Made by a program: the position numbers and the translations under genes. Under the pieces are notes generated by a model. That model saw nothing but the letters and a program-made list of their open reading frames with translations. It had not been told where the DNA came from and ran no database searches. 64,000 nucleotides of DNA from Syntrophobacterales bacterium Delta_02 (GTDB lineage Bacteria > Desulfobacterota > Syntrophorhabdia > Syntrophorhabdales > Syntrophorhabdaceae): assembly GCA_001603955.1 (NCBI GenBank), contig LVAA01000035.1, forward strand, positions 1 to 64,000, written 5' to 3'. Positions 58,736-64,000 of this stretch are shown piece by piece. The first letter of the stretch is position 1; the number at the start of each line of letters is the position of its first letter.

Positions 58736-59035
58736 GTGGCAACGACCTACAAACGCATTGAGGCGGTGAGAAAGACCGGCGAGATTCTGAAGTTCCTCGC
58801 CGGCCAGAAGGAACCGGTTCCGTGCCCGAAGATAGCCCAGGCGGTGAACCTGCCGACGGGCACGGCCATGTGCCACCTCGCGACCCTGGAGGACCTGGGG
58901 TTCGTATCGACCGTCGGCGACCGGTTCCGCCTCGGCATGGGCCTCGCCCTCTTCTGGGCGCGGGTCAAGAGCACCCTTGAGGCGGAGAAGACCCGCATAG
59001 AGCAGAACATCAAGTCCCTGGACATGGAGGAATGA
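58736..59035 (+). CDS. IclR-type winged-helix protein
   Basis: AVRKTGEILKFLAGQKEPVPCPKIAQAVNLPTGTAMCHLATLEDLGFV; GTG start. Confidence 0.75.
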   Translation: MATTYKRIEAVRKTGEILKFLAGQKEPVPCPKIAQAVNLPTGTAMCHLATLEDLGFVSTVGDRFRLGMGLALFWARVKSTLEAEKTRIEQNIKSLDMEE

Positions 59036-59036
59036 T

Positions 59037-59969
59037 ATGGCGCGCAAACCGAAGGTAACAGACGAACAGGTCGAGGCCTCGAAGGAGATCTACCGGATCG
59101 CCCGGGAAGAGGCGGACATCGAGATGACGAAGCTGCGAGGGGAAATGGCAGCCAAGCTTCCCCAGTACGAGGCCATGGGTATTCTCAGGAAGATCCAGCA
59201 CGACAGGGCCTACAACGACCTTATCGAAGCCCTGGTTCTCTTCAGGATTAAGGATAGCAAAGCATACAAGGACGGCGGGTTGAACTGGGAAGATTTCTGC
59301 AGCGCCGCCGGGTACGACCGCAGAAGAGCGGACGAGATAATCAGTGATGTGCGGCCGGTATTCCAGACTTTTTCGGCGGATTTCGCCGGTTTTCTAGGAA
59401 TCGGTTTCAATAAAATCAGATACTTGGGCAAATCGGTTTCGGCGGAATCCGCCAGTTTTGAGGATGGCGCCCTCGTTATCGAAGGCGAGAAAATCCCCCT
59501 TACCCCCGAGCACAGGGATGAGATTGAGGCGGCGATCGACAAGCTCCAGGAGGAACTGAAGCAACAGAAGGAAGACTCCGCCGCGCAGAAGAAGGCCTTC
59601 GAGCGCGTCCAGGCCGACACCCACAAGACGGTGACGAAGCTCGAGAAGGAGCTCGCCCGTCGCAAAGGGTTCCTCGACAACAAAGAACTGAGCGACGAGG
59701 AGGCCGCCTTCGCGAGTAAGATCGCCGCGCTTAAGACGGCCTTCGACGGGTACCTCCTTACCATCGACCCCGAGAACATCGAGGAGCTTGAGCTGAAGAG
59801 GGAGCCTTCGGTGCGCATGCGGGCGGAGTACATCACGGCCCTCTCGTACATGAAGATGCAGATCCTCAAGATGTACGACATCGCCGAGGAGATGTTCGGG
59901 GACTGCATCATGATCCCCGAGAAGGCCCCGGACTTCGGCATGCCGGGACAAGAAAAAGGGTCCGAGTGA
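59037..59969 (+). CDS. phage-associated coiled-coil hypothetical protein
   Basis: 310 aa upstream of and overlapping transposase gene. Confidence 0.7.
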   Translation: MARKPKVTDEQVEASKEIYRIAREEADIEMTKLRGEMAAKLPQYEAMGILRKIQHDRAYNDLIEALVLFRIKDSKAYKDGGLNWEDFCSAAGYDRRRADEIISDVRPVFQTFSADFAGFLGIGFNKIRYLGKSVSAESASFEDGALVIEGEKIPLTPEHRDEIEAAIDKLQEELKQQKEDSAAQKKAFERVQADTHKTVTKLEKELARRKGFLDNKELSDEEAAFASKIAALKTAFDGYLLTIDPENIEELELKREPSVRMRAEYITALSYMKMQILKMYDIAEEMFGDCIMIPEKAPDFGMPGQEKGSE

Positions 59970-61690
59970 GGCAGGCGGACATGTGGCAGGAAGAACTGGC
60001 GGCTGAACTGAGTAGCGCAGGCGACGCATCGGCACGATCGAAGGTGGTCGAGGAGTACGCCCAAAGGACGGGCATGAGCTCCCAACACCTTTACCGCGTC
60101 GCTCGCCGGTTCGGGTACGCCTCCGGCCGCCGCAGCCGCGCCGACAAGGGCGTCCGCAAGTCCGGCCTCACCGATCAGCAGGTCGACCTTGTCGCCGGGC
60201 TCATCCACAAGACGGCCCGGGAGGTGAAGGGCCCTATCATGCCTGTCGAGCGCTCTCTGGAGATCGCCGTCGACTCGGGATACATCGACGCCGACCAGGT
60301 GACGCCCGCCGGCATGCGGCATATCCTGCGCACGGCCCGGCTCAACGACGCGAGCCTCAAGGTCGCCGATCCCCACGGCCGCATGCGTTCCCTCCACCCC
60401 AACCACTGCCACGTCTTCGACGTCTCCGTCTGCATCCAGTATTACTTGAAGGGCAAGAAGGGCCTGTGCATCATGGACGAGCGGGACTTCTACAAGAACA
60501 AGCTCCACAACTACGCCAAGATCAAGGCACGGCTCTTGAGATATGTCGTCGTCGACCACTTCTCGGGGATGTTCTACTTTCGGTACTTCGAGGCGGCCGG
60601 GGAGACACAGAACAACCTCTATTCCTTCCTCATCGAGGCCTGGCGGGGCCGGGACGACGAGAGGTATCCCTTCCGCGGGGTTCCCTTCCACCTCCTCATG
60701 GACAACGGAGCGGCGAACTCCGCCCGGGCCGTCGTCTCCTTCCTTAACCGCCTCGAGATCAACATCCCCCCGGGGAGACCTTACAACTCTGAGCGCCAGG
60801 GCGCCGTGGAGGTCATGCACAACATCATCGAGGAGTGGTTCGAGTCGGGTTTAAGACTCCAGCCCGCCTACGATATCGACACCCTCAACGTCTGGGCATA
60901 CGATTTCTGTGTCAAGCATAACGCGGGCCGGGTGCATACCCGCCACGGGATGACCCGCACGCAGTGCTGGCTCATGATAAAGGAAAACGAGCTCCGGGAG
61001 CTCCCCGGCAGGGAGATCCTCTCGGAGCTTTACTCGTATACGGATGAGCAGTTCACCCGCCTCGTCAACAGGGATTACGCCATATCATACAAGGGGGAGA
61101 GCTACAACTTAAAGCACGTCGAGGGCATTGTGCCCGGCGTCTCGACGGTGCGGATCATCATAAAACCCTTCACCCCCGAGACGATCGGCGTCGCCTTCCG
61201 CGACGTGGTCTACGAGGTGAAACCCATAAAAACCCTGCCGGCCGAACTCGGGGCGTTCCCCGTCACCGCGGCGGTGATCGGCGAGGAGTATAAGGCACAG
61301 CCCGACAGCATCGTCCAGAAGGCGAAGAAGCGTATCGACAACATGGCTTACGGGGAAGACCCCAAGAAAGACCAGGCCCCCTTTGCAGGCCTCAAGGTCT
61401 TCGGCCACCAGGCGGACAAGATCGATCTCACGCTGATCCCCCGCAAGGGAACACCCATGGAGATCGACCGGGCCATCCTGGAGAAAAGGATATCCTTCAC
61501 GGAGTTCTTAAAGCGCCTTACAGGCCGGGTGGGGGCTATATCGAAGGAGACAAACCAGGCCCTCCGGGGTGCATTCGGGGATTCCATCGAGATATCGAAG
61601 GCGGACGAGGTCATCGCCCAGATCGAGGCGGAGGGTAACTGGAACACGGACACCGGACACAACGGCGGCATGCAGTCCGCCAATCAATAA
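59966..61690 (+). CDS. MuA-type DDE transposase/integrase
   Basis: HVFDVSVCIQYY (D), FHLLMDNGAANSARAVVSFLNRL (D), RPYNSERQGAVEVMHNIIEEWFE (E); C-terminal Mu-type beta domain. Confidence 0.88.
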   Translation: MRQADMWQEELAAELSSAGDASARSKVVEEYAQRTGMSSQHLYRVARRFGYASGRRSRADKGVRKSGLTDQQVDLVAGLIHKTAREVKGPIMPVERSLEIAVDSGYIDADQVTPAGMRHILRTARLNDASLKVADPHGRMRSLHPNHCHVFDVSVCIQYYLKGKKGLCIMDERDFYKNKLHNYAKIKARLLRYVVVDHFSGMFYFRYFEAAGETQNNLYSFLIEAWRGRDDERYPFRGVPFHLLMDNGAANSARAVVSFLNRLEINIPPGRPYNSERQGAVEVMHNIIEEWFESGLRLQPAYDIDTLNVWAYDFCVKHNAGRVHTRHGMTRTQCWLMIKENELRELPGREILSELYSYTDEQFTRLVNRDYAISYKGESYNLKHVEGIVPGVSTVRIIIKPFTPETIGVAFRDVVYEVKPIKTLPAELGAFPVTAAVIGEEYKAQPDSIVQKAKKRIDNMAYGEDPKKDQAPFAGLKVFGHQADKIDLTLIPRKGTPMEIDRAILEKRISFTEFLKRLTGRVGAISKETNQALRGAFGDSIEISKADEVIAQIEAEGNWNTDTGHNGGMQSANQ

Positions 61691-61707
61691 TCAAGGGAGG
61701 TGAGGAT

Positions 61708-62946
61708 GTGGGACGAAAAGCGACGGCATACGGATTAACGATAAACCCTATCATCCTGAAGCAACTGCTTGTCGATTGCGACATCAACCAGGGAGCCCTC
61801 GGAGAGGTGACAGGCCTTGCCCGGACAACCATCAACATCGTGGTCAACAGGGGATACATCCCCCTCGAGCACCCGGAGTTCAAGTCCCTGGTCGAGGAGT
61901 TCATCGGCGGCAACGTGCGCGCCCGGAAATGGCTGGCGCACCACTGCCTGAAGGTCGAGAACATCTGGGACCCCTTGGGGCGCGTGCTTAAGAACTCTCA
62001 GCCCGTCGGCAGCGTAGCGAGAATGATGGCGACGAGGCACAGGCGGGAAGTCAGCGGCGATTCGGAACATGTTCGAGTAATACGGGAGGTGGAAGTGATA
62101 ACGGAAGACACAAAGAGGCATTTCAGGCTTTTCAAGAACCCCTTCATCAACGACGTCCAGGAGGAGAAGGACATCTACATGTCCTCCGAGCACCACTACA
62201 TCGAGGCGGCGATGATCGACGCGGCCAAGCACGCGGGCTTCCTGGCGGTGGTGGGGGAGGTACAGAGCGGCAAATCCATCATGCGCCGCAAGGTGGTCCT
62301 CACCCTGCAGCGCGAGGGAAACGTCCGGGTCATCTTCCCCCAGATCGTCGACAAGGACCGGGTGACGGCGGGGTCCCTGTGCGACGCGATCATCCACGAC
62401 ATAAGCAGTGAGAAGCCGAAGGTGAAGCTCGAGGAGAAGTCCCGCCAGGTCCTGCGGCTCCTTCTCGCCCGCCACAAGCAGGGCTCCCGGCACGTCATCA
62501 TCATCGAAGAGGCACACGATCTGGGCTTTAAGGTCTTGAAGCTCCTCAAGCGGTTCTACGAGTTCGAGGACGGCTACACCAAGCTCCTCGGCATCATCCT
62601 TATCGGCCAGCCGGAGCTCAAGGACAAGCTCGACGAGGGTGATCACCCGGACATGCGCGAGGTCATCCGAAGGATCCAGATCGCGGAGATCCGGGGTCTC
62701 AACGGCAACGTGAAAGACTACCTCATGCTCAAGTTCAAACGGGTCGGCGCAAAGGCGGAGGACGTCTTCACCGATGAGGCAATCGCCTCACTGTCGAGGC
62801 GGCTCACCGACAGGGACGGAAGGACGGGCAAGACGATAAGCCACGCCTACCCGGGCCTCGTCAACAACTACGCGGCGAAGGCGATGAACCTCGCCTGCCA
62901 GATGGGCTGCGAGAAGGTGACGGAAGAGGTGGTGATGGAGATATGA
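61708..62946 (+). CDS. MuB-type AAA ATPase, transposition target selector
   Basis: N-terminal HTH; Walker A GEVQSGKSIMRRKVV; Walker B HVIIIEEAHDL; directly follows transposase. Confidence 0.88.
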   Translation: MGRKATAYGLTINPIILKQLLVDCDINQGALGEVTGLARTTINIVVNRGYIPLEHPEFKSLVEEFIGGNVRARKWLAHHCLKVENIWDPLGRVLKNSQPVGSVARMMATRHRREVSGDSEHVRVIREVEVITEDTKRHFRLFKNPFINDVQEEKDIYMSSEHHYIEAAMIDAAKHAGFLAVVGEVQSGKSIMRRKVVLTLQREGNVRVIFPQIVDKDRVTAGSLCDAIIHDISSEKPKVKLEEKSRQVLRLLLARHKQGSRHVIIIEEAHDLGFKVLKLLKRFYEFEDGYTKLLGIILIGQPELKDKLDEGDHPDMREVIRRIQIAEIRGLNGNVKDYLMLKFKRVGAKAEDVFTDEAIASLSRRLTDRDGRTGKTISHAYPGLVNNYAAKAMNLACQMGCEKVTEEVVMEI

Positions 62947-63155
62947 GGACACGGCCGAGGACGCAATTCCACAAGCAGCAGGCGAGTACCGGCGGGCATT
63001 CCGGGAACACAGGGAGCCCGACCGGAAAACCGTCCAGATACCCCAATGGCGACGTCTGGTGCCAGCATCACGGGGACCGCATCGATCACGCGGTCTGCAT
63101 AACGAGAGCAGTGCGGCAGCCCGACAAATGCCGGGGCTGTCCGCTCAACCTCTAA
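62943..63155 (+). CDS. small Cys-containing phage protein
   Basis: 70 aa, ATGA overlap with upstream gene; WCQHHGD..CITRAV..CRGCPL. Confidence 0.55.
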   Translation: MRTRPRTQFHKQQASTGGHSGNTGSPTGKPSRYPNGDVWCQHHGDRIDHAVCITRAVRQPDKCRGCPLNL

Positions 63156-63168
63156 GGAGGCAGGAATC

Positions 63169-63387
63169 ATGGGGAAACTTTTGAGTCTCATTATCGGTGA
63201 AGAGGAGAGGCCCGTACAGGCGATTCCCCTCGAACATGCGGTTCTCTGCATGAACTGCGAGACCGTGTTCGACATGGCGGAGCGCATCTGCCCTGTCTGC
63301 TGCAGCGAGACCTTCCTCAACATAGGGGTCGCCCTGGGTGATGAGGAGACGAAGTCACGGATCCGGCGACAGGCGGTGACGGCATGA
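63169..63387 (+). CDS. small zinc-ribbon phage protein
   Basis: CMNCETVFDMAERICPVCC. Confidence 0.65.
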   Translation: MGKLLSLIIGEEERPVQAIPLEHAVLCMNCETVFDMAERICPVCCSETFLNIGVALGDEETKSRIRRQAVTA

Positions 63388-63560
63388 AGGCGGCGGTCGA
63401 GGTATACAGGGACATGTGCATCATCAAGATCCTCGATGACACCGGCGCCGTCACGGACCGGTTCGAGACAAATGAGATCTTCGTACAGAACTACATACAC
63501 GAGAGAGGAGAGGCCGATCCGGAGGGAACCCTCCCGATCGTGCCTAAGACAGTGAACTAA
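63384..63560 (+). CDS. 58-aa phage hypothetical protein
   Basis: MKAAVEVYRDMCIIKILDDTGAVTDRFETNEIFVQNYIHERGEADPEGTLPIVPKTVN; ATGA overlap; below ORF-track cutoff. Confidence 0.55.
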   Translation: MKAAVEVYRDMCIIKILDDTGAVTDRFETNEIFVQNYIHERGEADPEGTLPIVPKTVN

Positions 63561-63571
63561 GGAGGATATGT

Positions 63572-64000
63572 ATGCCAACACTGGGAGAGATTGAAACATT
63601 GACGAAGTCCTGGGCCGACGCCCAGGACAGCCTCGTGGAGACCATCCAGGGCCTGGAGGACGCGGTAGAATCGCTTAGGCGCCAGTACCTTCCCGCACTG
63701 AAGAGGCAGGTGGCCATCGCCGCCGAAAGGAAGGCACAGCTCAGGGCCGCAATCGAGGACGCGAGGACGCTCTTCACACGCCCCAAGACCCTCGTTATCC
63801 ACGGAGTGAAGGTGGGCTACGAGAAGGGGAAGGAGGAAGTCATCATCGAAGACGAGGACCTCACCGTCGTGCTCCTTGAGAAACACTTCCCGGAACAGAA
63901 GGACCTCTACATCAAGACAAAGAAGACCGTCAAGAAGCGGGCCGTCAAGGACCTCTCCGAGCTTGAACTGAAATCCATCGCGGTGACGGTCACGGATCCC
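63572..64000 (+). CDS. gam: host-nuclease inhibitor Gam-like protein, truncated by window end
   Basis: MPTLGEIETLTKSWADAQDSLVETIQGLEDAVESLRRQYLPALKRQVAIAAERKAQLRAAIED..FTRPKTLVIHGVKVGYEKGKE; Mu Gam-like. Confidence 0.8.
   Translation, partial: MPTLGEIETLTKSWADAQDSLVETIQGLEDAVESLRRQYLPALKRQVAIAAERKAQLRAAIEDARTLFTRPKTLVIHGVKVGYEKGKEEVIIEDEDLTVVLLEKHFPEQKDLYIKTKKTVKKRAVKDLSELELKSIAVTVTDP

Noticed and set aside
59210-60820. 536-aa minus-strand ORF
   Set aside because: Antisense to the coiled-coil phage gene and transposase, which have clear start context and motifs

Overview
64 kb of a high-GC, probably Desulfobacterota/Syntrophorhabdus-like chromosome (lineage is inference). From about 1 to 50.9 kb it is mostly housekeeping: rfbC/rfbA, lptD, folC, accD, ileS, lspA, rlmE, an aas-like acyltransferase, a hybrid histidine kinase, a P-type ATPase behind a yybP-ykoY-like (Mn2+) riboswitch, polA, a peptide ABC transporter, fabH-like, nrfHA and a NarXL-like two-component pair. 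From about 50.9 to 64 kb it is accessory DNA. This part has a Mu-like transposable prophage early region: CI/S24-type repressor, divergent Cro/Ner-like HTH, MuA-type DDE transposase, MuB-type ATPase, and Gam cut by the window end. Left of the repressor is a lower-GC, tightly overlapping four-gene operon: membrane protein, Zn-ribbon/Ser-Thr kinase/P-loop ATPase fusion, Rossmann-like protein, and a DUF4338/DruA-like protein. It is the best candidate here for an undescribed (probably anti-phage) system, possibly carried as cargo at the prophage left end. The second notable signal is a recurrent class of intergenic dyad elements. They are built from degenerate 7-bp or 9-bp tandem words followed by the reverse-complementary words. 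At least five word families share this architecture, most lie at gene 3' ends, and several supply the stop codon or a C-terminal tail of the preceding gene.
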